Under the pieces are notes generated by a model. The model worked only from the letters and a program-made list of their open reading frames with translations. It was not told where the DNA came from and did not search any database. From NCBI GenBank assembly GCA_964478125.1, contig CAYZGR010000082.1, forward strand, positions 1 to 10,780: a stretch of 10,780 nt of DNA, read 5' to 3'. The position numbers were made by a program, and so were the translations under genes. Numbering within the stretch: position 1 is the first letter of the stretch; each line of letters starts with the position of its first letter. The DNA comes from FW021-bin31 sp964478125 (GTDB lineage Bacteria > Bacteroidota > Bacteroidia > Chitinophagales > Chitinophagaceae). This document shows, one piece after another, positions 1 through 7,841 of the stretch.

Positions 1-23
1 TTAGAAAATATATTTATAACAAT

Positions 24-35
24 CCCCGAAAGGGG
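24..35. other. Small GC hairpin with GAAA tetraloop
   Basis: CCCC, GAAA, GGGG forms a four-base-pair stem closed by a GNRA-type loop when read on the plus strand. Read on the minus strand it follows the carbonic anhydrase-like gene and its palindrome, and is followed by AU-rich sequence rather than a clean U tract. It could be a weak transcription stop for the leftward operon or part of a structure outside the window. The stem is too short to call a terminator firmly. Confidence 0.3.
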
Positions 36-63
36 TAGGATGATATGTCAGATATCGATAGAT

Positions 64-115
64 GTATAGATAGATGTAGAGAAAATTCATGAATTTTCTC
101 TACATCTATCTATAC
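64..115. repeat. Perfect 52-base palindrome spanning the 3' end of the carbonic anhydrase-like gene
   Basis: Every base from 64 to 89 pairs with its partner from 115 down to 90, giving two 26-base arms with no spacer, centred on TTCATGAA. It contains the last sense codon and the TAG stop (110-112) of the leftward gene. The unit GATAGATGTA occurs directly at 57-66 and 69-78 and inverted at 101-110, so two registers of pairing are possible. In RNA it would fold into a long hairpin from either strand. No U tract follows on either side, so it may act as an mRNA 3'-end stabiliser, a bidirectional attenuator or a protein-binding site. It is AT-rich compared with the neighbouring coding DNA. Confidence 0.85.
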
Positions 116-637
116 GTTTTTATATCCATCATACCAGCCGGCATATTTCACATAATTATTCGCGATCCTTGCTATTTCTCCATCCCTCAATTCAGGACTG
201 ACATCTTTCACCTTCCGGGCCGGTACCCCTGCATAAATGGTTCCCGCTTCCACCCTGGTATTTTCCAATATGACCGCGCCTGCCGCGATGATGGAACCGC
301 TCCCGATAAACGCATTATCCATGATGATAGCCCCCATACCTATTAAAACATTATCCTCAATAGTGCATCCGTGAATAATGGCATGATGTCCGATGGAAAC
401 CTGGTTCCCTACAATGGTTTTGGTCTTTTGATAAGTGCAATGGATCATGGCGCCATCCTGCACGTTGACCTTATTCCCCAGGCGAATGCTGTTGACATCT
501 CCTCTGATCACAGCATTGAACCAAACGCTGCACTGGTCCCCCATGATGATATCCCCGATGAGGGTGGCATTGGGAGCGAGGAAACAGTCGGTTCCCATTT
601 TGGGGCTACGGCCGCGAACGGTTAATAAAGTAGGCAT
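110..637 (-). CDS. Gamma-class carbonic anhydrase-like protein (left-handed beta-helix)
   Basis: This 175-residue protein is built from hexapeptide repeats of the [LIV]-G-x-x type (roughly residues 12-145), the mark of a left-handed beta-helix that trimerises. It carries the gamma carbonic anhydrase set: RGD at 45-47, Q60-D61, and three histidines at 66, 84 and 89 in the patterns MIHC and IGHHAIIHGC, which in the family bind a metal between subunits. The C-terminal helix (about 150-175) and overall length match the short YrdA/PaaY/CaiE-like branch rather than archaeal Cam. Members of this branch may hydrate CO2 or be inactive or act on other substrates, so the reaction is not settled. There is no signal peptide, so it is probably cytoplasmic. 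It is the last gene of a leftward run, 57 bases after the MutS-like gene. That gap is very AT-rich and could hold its own promoter. The ATG at 635-637 lacks a clear ribosome binding site. Confidence 0.93.
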   Translation of the reverse strand: MPTLLTVRGRSPKMGTDCFLAPNATLIGDIIMGDQCSVWFNAVIRGDVNSIRLGNKVNVQDGAMIHCTYQKTKTIVGNQVSIGHHAIIHGCTIEDNVLIGMGAIIMDNAFIGSGSIIAAGAVILENTRVEAGTIYAGVPARKVKDVSPELRDGEIARIANNYVKYAGWYDGYKNV

Positions 638-694
638 GATATGTTTTTATTTATATGTTTTATTTTAAATACAATCCATACGACCATATTATTT

Positions 695-2017
695 TTATCT
701 TGAAGGAGGAGAAAGCATTTCCTCTAAGCGGCTTTCTTCTAAAATCAATTTTCCCAGCCTCTCACGAGAAATTCCCTTTTTTAACTGGTGGGTAAAGTGA
801 GGTTTCCCCTCCTGAACAAGAGATTCTAAATAATGATATTGTATGCACGGATCTTGTAAAAAGAAATCGGGAACATCCGTAAAATGAGTAGAAAGAATGA
901 AAATACTATTATCCCACAACAGAAGCTTCTGAATAATTGCTTTTGAACAATCTAATGCATCCCGGATATTCGTTCCCCTAAACATTTCGTCTATAAGCAC
1001 AAATACCTTTTCCCCTTTAACAAGATGTTCCGACAATTCTTGTAAACGATTTATTTCACGATAGAAATAACTGTATCCTTTTTCAATATCGTCCGTTAGA
1101 TTAATATCCGTAAAAAAGTGATCAAATACAGGCATCTTAGCGCTTTTAGCGGGAATACCCATACCGGCATGAGCAAGGACCAGTGCAATCCCAACCGCCT
1201 TAAGATACGTGGATTTCCCCGACATGTTTGACCCGGTTAGGAAAATAAAATGTTTATTATTCGCCACTTCAAAGTTATTTCTCCGACTTTGGGGCAAGAA
1301 TAAATGATAAACTCCTTCTATTTGGACAGTTGACCGATTGGTTTCAAAATCAGGTAGAGACAAATTATATTTTAAAATGGCTTTTGCCATAGCTAATAAA
1401 GCATCAACTTTATAAATAAGTTCAAGCAGTTCCTGTAGCCGGCTATTCTCTTTATTTCGGAAAAGATCATCCAGGTAATACAATTGTTTAGCAGATAGAG
1501 GTCGTCCGCCTAATTCTTTCTTCAAAATATTTTTATGATCTATCTCAAAAAGGTGATTGAGTAGTTTAAATATCTTTTGGAGTATTTCAGGACGGCCGTC
1601 CCGTACTGTATGAGTTTGGATACGATTTAGTTTTTGAATAAAGATAATCAAACAACGGATACCGGCTTCCAAAAAATGGTAATCAGACACATAACGATGA
1701 AGATACCAGTACCCTGAAAAAGAGGCATACAGGTCATTCCTATATTTTAATGGGTTAATATTACTGTATAGGTACTTGTCTATATAGGAAAGTGCTGGTC
1801 TTGTAAGGATCGTGTCCCACACTTTCAGATCCGTTAGAAGAAACCTGATATCCTGTTGCGTTTGCTGAATTTTATTAATATCTGAAAAAGGATGTAACAG
1901 TCTCTGTTTTAGTTCAGCGCTTCCTCTTTCTGTTATTGTTAAGTCTATTAACCGAAAGATGCTATTTTTTGTTCCTTCCTTAAAGATTTCCAAATCTTTA
2001 ATAGTTTGTTCATCCAT
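695..2017 (-). CDS. MutS-like ATPase lacking the mismatch-recognition domain
   Basis: The 440-residue protein has a helical core and lever region (about 1-235) followed by a MutS-type ABC ATPase (about 245-430). Visible motifs are Walker A GSNMSGKST (262-270), the region after it with TDDIEKGYSYF (309-318), Walker B VFVLIDE (338-344) followed by RGTN, and the switch histidine H378 in STH. Full MutS is about 850 residues. The N-terminal mismatch-binding domain with its Phe-x-Glu motif and the connector domain are absent, and there is no C-terminal Smr nuclease, so it is neither MutS1 nor MutS2. Its role is unknown; the family suggests ATP-driven clamping on DNA or branched structures. It starts 24 bases after mutL ends, which suggests co-transcription and perhaps partnership. 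Its base composition is about 35-40% GC in sampled stretches, against roughly 48% or more in mutL, hinting at separate ancestry. The gene appears intact. Confidence 0.9.
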   Translation of the reverse strand: MDEQTIKDLEIFKEGTKNSIFRLIDLTITERGSAELKQRLLHPFSDINKIQQTQQDIRFLLTDLKVWDTILTRPALSYIDKYLYSNINPLKYRNDLYASFSGYWYLHRYVSDYHFLEAGIRCLIIFIQKLNRIQTHTVRDGRPEILQKIFKLLNHLFEIDHKNILKKELGGRPLSAKQLYYLDDLFRNKENSRLQELLELIYKVDALLAMAKAILKYNLSLPDFETNRSTVQIEGVYHLFLPQSRRNNFEVANNKHFIFLTGSNMSGKSTYLKAVGIALVLAHAGMGIPAKSAKMPVFDHFFTDINLTDDIEKGYSYFYREINRLQELSEHLVKGEKVFVLIDEMFRGTNIRDALDCSKAIIQKLLLWDNSIFILSTHFTDVPDFFLQDPCIQYHYLESLVQEGKPHFTHQLKKGISRERLGKLILEESRLEEMLSPPSR

Positions 2018-2041
2018 TGGTCCGTTTTAGTTTTCAGGAAA

Positions 2042-3877
2042 TTACCTCCCAAACATTTTATCCAATTCCTCTATCCGGAAGGGGATAAAGGTGAACCGGC
2101 CCGATGGACTGGTTTGCGATTGGGTACAGGCAAAAAGCCGGTCTATCAGGTTTTGCATTTCTTCGGGGCTAAGCGCTTTTCCTGGTTTGATGGCATGCTG
2201 GCGGGCCAGCGAGCGGATCATTTTTTCTCTTTTGCCGGTTTTCAGTTCAGGGCTGAAATGTTTGAATTGTTCCAGCAGGCCTTCTATGCATTGCTTTTCA
2301 TTTCCACTCTCGAGGTCGGATGGGACTCCGGAGATGGCGAAGGCATTTTTATCTATTTGCTGTATCTCATAACCCAGTTTTTTGAGGTCGGGCAGCATTT
2401 CTGCCAGCAGTGCTGAATCGGCGGGAGAAAGTTCGAGGGTCTCCGGAAATAGAGATTGCTGGGATGACAGCGGTTGTTTTTCGAAGGCTTCGAGGTAGCA
2501 CTCATACAAAACACGCTCGTGCGCGGCCTGCTGATCAATAAGGATAAAGCCGGATTTAATTTGCTGCAAAATATAGCGGGCATGAATTTGCTGGGGCTTA
2601 CGCGGGGTGGGATCTGCGTTTAATGTCGAAATCTGATTTTCTTCCTCTTCAGGTATTTCCGTAGACAAAGGGGCTGCAGGAAAGGCTGTTGCTTTTTCGG
2701 GGTAGAGGTCTTTCCAGTGGCTTAGGTTGTTTCCCCCAGTAATAGTATGAGACTGATTTCTTTGGGTAAACCCTTTGTAAAGGGCTCCCTGTGTAATTTT
2801 TTCCTTTTGGTTCTCTGTAAAAGGGCGGGAGATGGAAGGCAGGTGTTGAATATGGTTATCCAGTTCAAAATCCAGCGTGGGAGTGATGCTGAATTGGGCC
2901 AGTGCATGTTTGACGGCCGATTGCACGAAGGCGTATACGATCTTTTCATCCTCAAACTTGATTTCCTGTTTGGTGGGATGTACGTTGATATCCACGCGGG
3001 AAGCATCCAGGTCTATGAACAATACATACAGAGGGAAATGGTCGGTAGGGATCAGATCTGCAAAAGCGCCCATGATCGCGTGATGGAGATAACCGCTCCG
3101 GATATAGCGGTTATTGACAAACAGGTATTGATCGCCTCTGGTCTTTTTGGCTGTTTCCGGCTTTCCTACGAACCCGGCCATGTTCAGATAATCGGTATTC
3201 TCCCCTACGGCTACCAGCTTGCTTTTGTATGTTTGCCCCAGCAACTGCAACACCCGTTGCTTTAAATTTCCCGAAGGGAGGTGAAAAAGCTCCTGGCCGT
3301 TGGCTTCCATGATGAAGCTTATTTTGGGATAGGCAAAGGCTACGTGCATAAATTCATCGACAATATGCCGCGTCTCCGTAGCATTTCTTTTCAGAAAATT
3401 GCGGCGTGCGGGAACGCTAAAAAACAGGTTTTTCATGGCAATGCTGGTTCCCGGCGGACAGGAACAGGGTTCTTGTTTTACTACCCGGCTGTTTTCAATT
3501 TCAATATAGGTTCCCCATTCTTCCGCCTGTTTCCTGCTTTTTAGTTCTACCCGGGACACGGCCGCTATGGAGGCCAGCGCCTCTCCCCTGAAGCCCATGG
3601 TATGAATGTGAAAAAGGTCTTCCACCTTTTTGATCTTGGAGGTGGCATGCCGTTCAAAACTCATGCGGGCATCCGTCTGGCTCATACCGCATCCGTTGTC
3701 AATTACTTGCACGAGTTCTTTTCCTGCATCTTTAATGATAAGCCGGATATCGGTCGCGCCGGCGTCTACCGCATTTTCCATGAGTTCCTTCACGGCTGAT
3801 GCGGGCCGCTGGATCACTTCCCCGGCGGCGATCTGGTTGGCTACATGATCCGAAAGTAATTGAATGATATCAGGCAA
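2042..3877 (-). CDS. mutL: DNA mismatch repair protein MutL
   Basis: MutL couples mismatch recognition by MutS to downstream strand removal. The 611 residues begin with a GHKL ATPase: E31 and N35 in ELMENAVDAGA, DNGCGM (60-65), RHATSK (76-81), GFRGEAL (95-101), then the S5-like domain ending in HPTKQEIKF with K303. A low-complexity linker runs from about 335 to 430 and the dimerisation domain from about 430 to 611. A canonical sliding-clamp binding motif, QQSLF, is at 473-477. The endonuclease signature is present as DQQAAHERVLYE (448-459), with Gln where His is usual, and the later zinc-site motifs are changed (ARQ at 558-560, SPSGRF at 590-595), so nuclease activity is doubtful. The start is TTG at 3875-3877, supported by AAGGAG five bases upstream and by the conserved beginning IIQLL. 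It heads a leftward run with the MutS-like gene and diverges from the glycosidase gene. Confidence 0.97.
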   Translation of the reverse strand: MPDIIQLLSDHVANQIAAGEVIQRPASAVKELMENAVDAGATDIRLIIKDAGKELVQVIDNGCGMSQTDARMSFERHATSKIKKVEDLFHIHTMGFRGEALASIAAVSRVELKSRKQAEEWGTYIEIENSRVVKQEPCSCPPGTSIAMKNLFFSVPARRNFLKRNATETRHIVDEFMHVAFAYPKISFIMEANGQELFHLPSGNLKQRVLQLLGQTYKSKLVAVGENTDYLNMAGFVGKPETAKKTRGDQYLFVNNRYIRSGYLHHAIMGAFADLIPTDHFPLYVLFIDLDASRVDINVHPTKQEIKFEDEKIVYAFVQSAVKHALAQFSITPTLDFELDNHIQHLPSISRPFTENQKEKITQGALYKGFTQRNQSHTITGGNNLSHWKDLYPEKATAFPAAPLSTEIPEEEENQISTLNADPTPRKPQQIHARYILQQIKSGFILIDQQAAHERVLYECYLEAFEKQPLSSQQSLFPETLELSPADSALLAEMLPDLKKLGYEIQQIDKNAFAISGVPSDLESGNEKQCIEGLLEQFKHFSPELKTGKREKMIRSLARQHAIKPGKALSPEEMQNLIDRLFACTQSQTSPSGRFTFIPFRIEELDKMFGR

Positions 3878-3960
3878 AATGTCTCCTTTTGGGGTAAAAT
3901 TACTAAATTTAGGCCTTTAAAGGATCAACATCACCCTATACACCGGAAGTTATAATTCGC
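3878..3960. promoter_or_regulatory. Divergent intergenic region between mutL and the glycosidase gene
   Basis: These 83 bases must contain the start signals for both mutL (leftward) and the NagZ/AmiE-like fusion (rightward). On the minus strand AAGGAG at about 3883-3888 is the mutL ribosome binding site. Two 10-base perfect palindromes, CTAAATTTAG (3903-3912) and CCTTTAAAGG (3914-3923), sit side by side with one base between. CTAAATTTAG contains a partial match to the Bacteroidota -7 element on both strands, but no properly spaced -33 element is visible, so exact promoters are not assigned. Confidence 0.45.
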
Positions 3961-6933
3961 ATGAAAAAAACGTTGTTAGTTACCGGCCTTTTATTGATAG
4001 CCCTATCCATGGAATCTGCTTTTCACCCTGCAAATACGCGTTCCGCTTTCCGATCCGGTTCACAGGATCCGGTTCCGGCCCTTGTTCTGGCCCGGGCATG
4101 GGTAGACAGTGTTTTTAATTCTATGGATCGGGAAGAACGCATTGCCCAGTTAATTTTTGTCAGAGCGTATTCAAATAAGGGGGCGGAGCATATCCGCCAT
4201 GTAAAGGACCTCATTAGCCGGAAGAAAGTCGGCGGGCTGGTTTTCTTCCAGGGGTCGCCGGTCAGGCAGGCGGTGTTGACCAATACGTATCAGCAACTTT
4301 CAAAGGTACCGCTGTTTATTTCCATTGATGGAGAATGGGGGCTGGGAATGCGGCTGGATAGTGTTATCTCTTTTCCACATCAAATGATGTTGGGCGCTGT
4401 TCAGGATAGCCTGCTGGTTTATGAGGTAGGGAAAATGATCGGGGAGCAATGTAAACGGATCGGGGTGCAGATCAATTTTGCTCCCGATGTGGACATTAAC
4501 AACAATCCTGAAAACCCGGTCATTAACGACCGTTCTTTTGGGGAAAACAAATACCGGGTAGCCGATTTGGGGATCCAGCTCATGCGGGGCATGCAAAGTA
4601 CCGGGATAATGGCGGTAGCCAAACATTTCCCGGGGCATGGCGATACCGAAGTAGATTCGCATAAGGCCCTTCCCGTGATCAGCAAAAGCATGCAACAGCT
4701 CAGGGAACTGGAATTATACCCTTTCCAGCAAATGATCAACTACGGAGTAGAAGGGGTAATGGTAGCTCACCTGGACATTCCCGCGATTGACAACCGTCCC
4801 CATCGGCCCATGTCTCTTTCCAAAAAAGCCATCACCGGGTTGCTAAAAAATACCATGGGGTTCAATGGCCTGGTGTTTACAGATGCCCTGGAAATGAAGG
4901 GCGTAAGCGGCTATTATAAAAACGGGCAGGCCGGAGTGGAAGCTTTAAAGGCCGGTAATGATATCTTATTGTTGCCCAAAAACGTGGATGCCTGCATCGC
5001 TGCTATTCAAAAAGCCATCGCAAGAGGGACGCTCCATCTTCCGGATATTTATAAACGTGTGAAAAAAGTATTAATGGCCAAATATATGGCCGGCCTGAAT
5101 GACTGGCAGCCCATAGAAACCGCTCATTTGACGGAAGATCTGAACAAGGGCATTACGGCTCTCAACCGGGAACTGGATATAGAAGCCATTACGGTACTGA
5201 ATAATGAAAATTATCTTCTGCCGCTATCAGCAGACGACACTTCGGATATAGCTCTTTTAACGGTTGGCGGCGAACTTCCCGCCTTCACCGGGCAGGTCCT
5301 TCATCACCATAAAGCGGCAGTTTTTAATTTTAGCCGGGGAGCGACGATTTCCGGGGCGGATAAGCTCGCCAAAAAATTGAAATCCGGTTTTGATAAAATC
5401 ATCATTGCTGTGGGTAATTATCATCGCTATCCCTCCCGACGGTATGGCCTTTCCGAACCGGAAATTCAGTTGATACAACAGTTGCAGGAGGAAAAGCGGG
5501 CCATTACCATAGTCTTTGGCAACCCGTATGCCATCCGGTATTTTACACATGGCGCGGCGATCGTCGCGGCCTATAATGATGCGGAAACCATGCAATTGAC
5601 GGCCGCCGATCTCATTTTCGGCGCTTTTGATCCCAGGGGGAAACTACCGGTGTCTGTAAGCCGGGAATTCCCGTCGGGTACCGGTTTAAAGGATTTTACC
5701 TTTAAACGGGTATACCTGCCTTTCCAATATCCCTCCAGGTTGGGCATTAGCGATATCAAACTCAAGCGCGTAGATTCTATTGCCAAAGACGCTATTGCTA
5801 AAAAGGCCACGCCGGGCTGTGAAATATTAGCCATGAAAGACGGTAAAATTTTTTACCATAAATCCTTCGGACATTTTACTTATGATAAAAAACGGCCCGT
5901 AGCTAAAAATACCATCTACGACCTGGCTTCTGTCACCAAGGTGGCTGCTACCACCATGGCGGTGATGCGGCTTTATGATCAGGGAAAGTTAAAACTGGAA
6001 GGCACATTGGGAGAATACCTTCCATGGCTTCGCGGTACGGATAAAGCGGATCTGACCATAAAGAATGTAATGCTGCATCAGGCCGGTTTCGTTCCGGACT
6101 TTTACATTGGTCAGTTTTTTACAAAAGACGGCAAGCCCAAACCCGATATTTTTCACCATACACGTGATGCACAATATAGCATTCACGTGGCCCGGGACTT
6201 GTACATCCGGAATGATTATGAAGACACCCTGAAAGCATTGATCCGTGACAGCAGGCTCTATAAAAACCCCAGGTATGTCTATAGCGATATTGATTTTCAG
6301 CTGATGGGCTACATTGTGGAAGAAATTACCGGGCTTCCTTTGGGAGAATATATAAAAAGAACACTTTATGATCCCATGGGCCTGATGACTACCGGATTTA
6401 AGCCCAGGAAACGGTTCCCGCTCAACCGCATTGCGCCTACCGAGTGTGAAAAAGGATTCCGCCAGCAATGCCTCCACGGGGATGTCCATGACCCGCGCAG
6501 CGCGCTCGCGGGCGAGGTAGCCGGACATGCCGGGCTGTTTTCGGATGCGTATGACCTGGGCGCGCTCATGCAGATGACCCTGAACGACGGCACGCTGGAT
6601 GGGGTGCGTTACCTGGATTCTGCTACCCTGAAGCTGTTTACCTCCTACCAGAGCGATATCAGCCGGCGGGGAATTGGATGGGACAAGCGGGCCAGGGACC
6701 AGTCTAAATTTCATTATCCTTATCCTTCAAAATATTGTTCCCCCGAGGTATATGGACATTACGGCTATACCGGAACCTGCATCTGGGCAGATCCCAAATA
6801 CAATTTTGTTTATATATTCCTGTCTAACCGGGTAAACCCCAGGGGCGGCGCCAATACCACTTTAGAACGTCTGGATGTGCGTTCCAAAGTGATGGATGCC
6901 TTTTATGAGGCCATGGGGGTGGGAACAGAGTAA
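3961..6933 (+). CDS. Secreted bifunctional NagZ-type glycosidase fused to AmiE/beta-lactamase-type serine hydrolase
   Basis: The 990-residue protein starts with a signal peptide (about 1-20, charged MKK then a hydrophobic run, probable cleavage after SA). Residues 55-380 form a family 3 glycosidase barrel of the N-acetylglucosaminidase type: KHFPGHGDTEVDSH at 221-234 supplies the D232/H234 pair used as acid/base in NagZ enzymes, and TDALEM at 307-312 supplies nucleophile D308. Residues about 400-590 are the family 3 C-terminal domain. Residues about 600-985 are a class C beta-lactamase-like domain with SVTK (657-660, catalytic S657 and K660), YSD (774-776) in place of the usual Y-x-N, and GHYGYTG (932-938) at the third motif. 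In Bacillus subtilis, NagZ and the AmiE amidase of this fold are neighbouring genes that act in turn on muropeptides. I infer that this fusion removes GlcNAc and then the peptide from wall fragments. An esterase or DD-peptidase activity remains possible for the second half. Confidence 0.93.
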   Translation: MKKTLLVTGLLLIALSMESAFHPANTRSAFRSGSQDPVPALVLARAWVDSVFNSMDREERIAQLIFVRAYSNKGAEHIRHVKDLISRKKVGGLVFFQGSPVRQAVLTNTYQQLSKVPLFISIDGEWGLGMRLDSVISFPHQMMLGAVQDSLLVYEVGKMIGEQCKRIGVQINFAPDVDINNNPENPVINDRSFGENKYRVADLGIQLMRGMQSTGIMAVAKHFPGHGDTEVDSHKALPVISKSMQQLRELELYPFQQMINYGVEGVMVAHLDIPAIDNRPHRPMSLSKKAITGLLKNTMGFNGLVFTDALEMKGVSGYYKNGQAGVEALKAGNDILLLPKNVDACIAAIQKAIARGTLHLPDIYKRVKKVLMAKYMAGLNDWQPIETAHLTEDLNKGITALNRELDIEAITVLNNENYLLPLSADDTSDIALLTVGGELPAFTGQVLHHHKAAVFNFSRGATISGADKLAKKLKSGFDKIIIAVGNYHRYPSRRYGLSEPEIQLIQQLQEEKRAITIVFGNPYAIRYFTHGAAIVAAYNDAETMQLTAADLIFGAFDPRGKLPVSVSREFPSGTGLKDFTFKRVYLPFQYPSRLGISDIKLKRVDSIAKDAIAKKATPGCEILAMKDGKIFYHKSFGHFTYDKKRPVAKNTIYDLASVTKVAATTMAVMRLYDQGKLKLEGTLGEYLPWLRGTDKADLTIKNVMLHQAGFVPDFYIGQFFTKDGKPKPDIFHHTRDAQYSIHVARDLYIRNDYEDTLKALIRDSRLYKNPRYVYSDIDFQLMGYIVEEITGLPLGEYIKRTLYDPMGLMTTGFKPRKRFPLNRIAPTECEKGFRQQCLHGDVHDPRSALAGEVAGHAGLFSDAYDLGALMQMTLNDGTLDGVRYLDSATLKLFTSYQSDISRRGIGWDKRARDQSKFHYPYPSKYCSPEVYGHYGYTGTCIWADPKYNFVYIFLSNRVNPRGGANTTLERLDVRSKVMDAFYEAMGVGTE

Positions 6934-7023
6934 AAACGGGACTGCCGATGCTATATCTATACCGAATATCCAAGGGTCCTGATGATTTGACGGAAGGATA
7001 CTTCAAAACCTTCATTCTGAAAA

Positions 7024-7057
7024 AAATATTAAAAATTAAGATCTATTTTTAATATTT
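7024..7057. repeat. AT-only inverted repeat upstream of satP
   Basis: The 13-base arms at 7024-7036 and 7045-7057 are perfect inverted copies around an 8-base spacer. All arm bases are A or T. The right arm overlaps AATATTTG (7051-7058), one base off the Bacteroidota -7 consensus TAnnTTTG, and ends 19 bases before the chosen satP start, so it could be an operator. Read leftward, the stem is followed by a run of U, but no leftward gene ends here, so a terminator reading is less likely. Confidence 0.5.
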
Positions 7058-7076
7058 GTACTCAAAACCTTTAAAA

Positions 7077-7718
7077 ATGAACACCGCTCCCACCACAACC
7101 ACCGTACAAGACACTACCGGTAATCCTGCTGCATTGGGTTTATTCGGCTTTGGCGCCACCACCGTGCTGCTCAATTTTCATAATGCCGGCTTTTTTACTA
7201 TGGATTCCGTGATCCTCGGAATGGGAATTTTTGTAGGCGGCCTGGCGCAAGTCATTGCGGGGATACAGGAGTGGAAGAAGAACAATACTTTTGGCGCTAC
7301 GGCCTTCACGGCTTATGGCATGTTCTGGATAGCCCTGGTGGGTATTTTAATCATTCCCCGGAGCTCGTTTGGGGCAGACTTTGCACCGGATGCCGCCTCC
7401 ATGGGCATTTTCCTGTTTCTGTGGGGCATATTCACATTGTATATGTTTTTCGGCACGCTCAAACTGAACAGGATGTTACAGGTTGTCTTTTTCACACTTA
7501 CTATTTTGTTTTTTCTGCTGGCTATGGCCGAGTTCAATGAAAGCAAATCCCTGACCGCCCTGGCCGGGTACGAAGGTATCTTTTGCGGCCTTTCCGCTAT
7601 GTACGGCAGCGCTGCCACAGTGCTGAACGAGGTGTTCGGGAGAACGGTACTTCCGGTAGGCGCCCCCGTTAAAAACCCCGAAGTGGATCCGTCGGAACTA
7701 AACAGGAGCCTGTCTTAA
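7077..7718 (+). CDS. satP: SatP-type acetate/succinate transporter (AceTr, GPR1/FUN34/YaaH family)
   Basis: This 213-residue inner-membrane protein closely resembles E. coli SatP along its whole length. The family signature NPAALGL is at 16-22 (Pro replaced by Ala at the fourth position), followed by six hydrophobic segments at roughly 20-38, 44-64, 74-94, 107-127, 132-152 and 162-183. Near-identical blocks include NTFGATAFTAYG (70-81), MFFGTLK (123-129) and the terminal VLNE-FGRTVLPVG (182-195). Family members form hexameric channels that move acetate and succinate, usually with protons. A hydrophilic tail of about 18 residues extends past the E. coli end. The ATG at 7077 is preferred over an in-frame TTG at 7056 because it places the signature near the N-terminus, as in relatives, and because the TTG lies inside the upstream inverted repeat. 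It stands alone: 143 bases separate it from the gene before it, and it converges with the protease operon. Confidence 0.95.
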   Translation: MNTAPTTTTVQDTTGNPAALGLFGFGATTVLLNFHNAGFFTMDSVILGMGIFVGGLAQVIAGIQEWKKNNTFGATAFTAYGMFWIALVGILIIPRSSFGADFAPDAASMGIFLFLWGIFTLYMFFGTLKLNRMLQVVFFTLTILFFLLAMAEFNESKSLTALAGYEGIFCGLSAMYGSAATVLNEVFGRTVLPVGAPVKNPEVDPSELNRSLS

Positions 7719-7841
7719 TAGTTTCGGATCTTTCCGTGATCAGCAGTATCTACGTTTCGCAAGATAGGATAGAACCCGGATGACACGGACCCGGCAGATC
7801 ATCACAGATCTGATTTGCATAAATCATAAGGATCGGCGGTA

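Noticed and set aside
695..2017. MutS2 or a truncated MutS1 pseudogene
   Set aside because: There is no Smr domain or MutS2 tail, and the frame is intact with a full ATPase and no trace of a mismatch domain upstream, where mutL begins within 24 bases.
2747..3265. 172-codon open frame on the plus strand inside mutL
   Set aside because: It lies wholly antisense to a gene with all MutL motifs, has no family resemblance and no ribosome binding site.
5989..6714. 241-codon open frame on the minus strand inside the glycosidase/hydrolase gene
   Set aside because: It is antisense to the conserved serine hydrolase domain; its composition looks like a reverse-frame shadow.
7056..7076. TTG start giving satP seven extra residues
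   Set aside because: The codon lies inside the inverted repeat, there is no ribosome binding site, and family members begin close before the NPA-LGL signature.
7719..7841. Terminator between the convergent satP and protease operon
   Set aside because: Only a 4-base stem (CGGA, TCTT, TCCG near 7727-7738) and the 8-base palindrome CAGATCTG were found, neither followed by a U tract.
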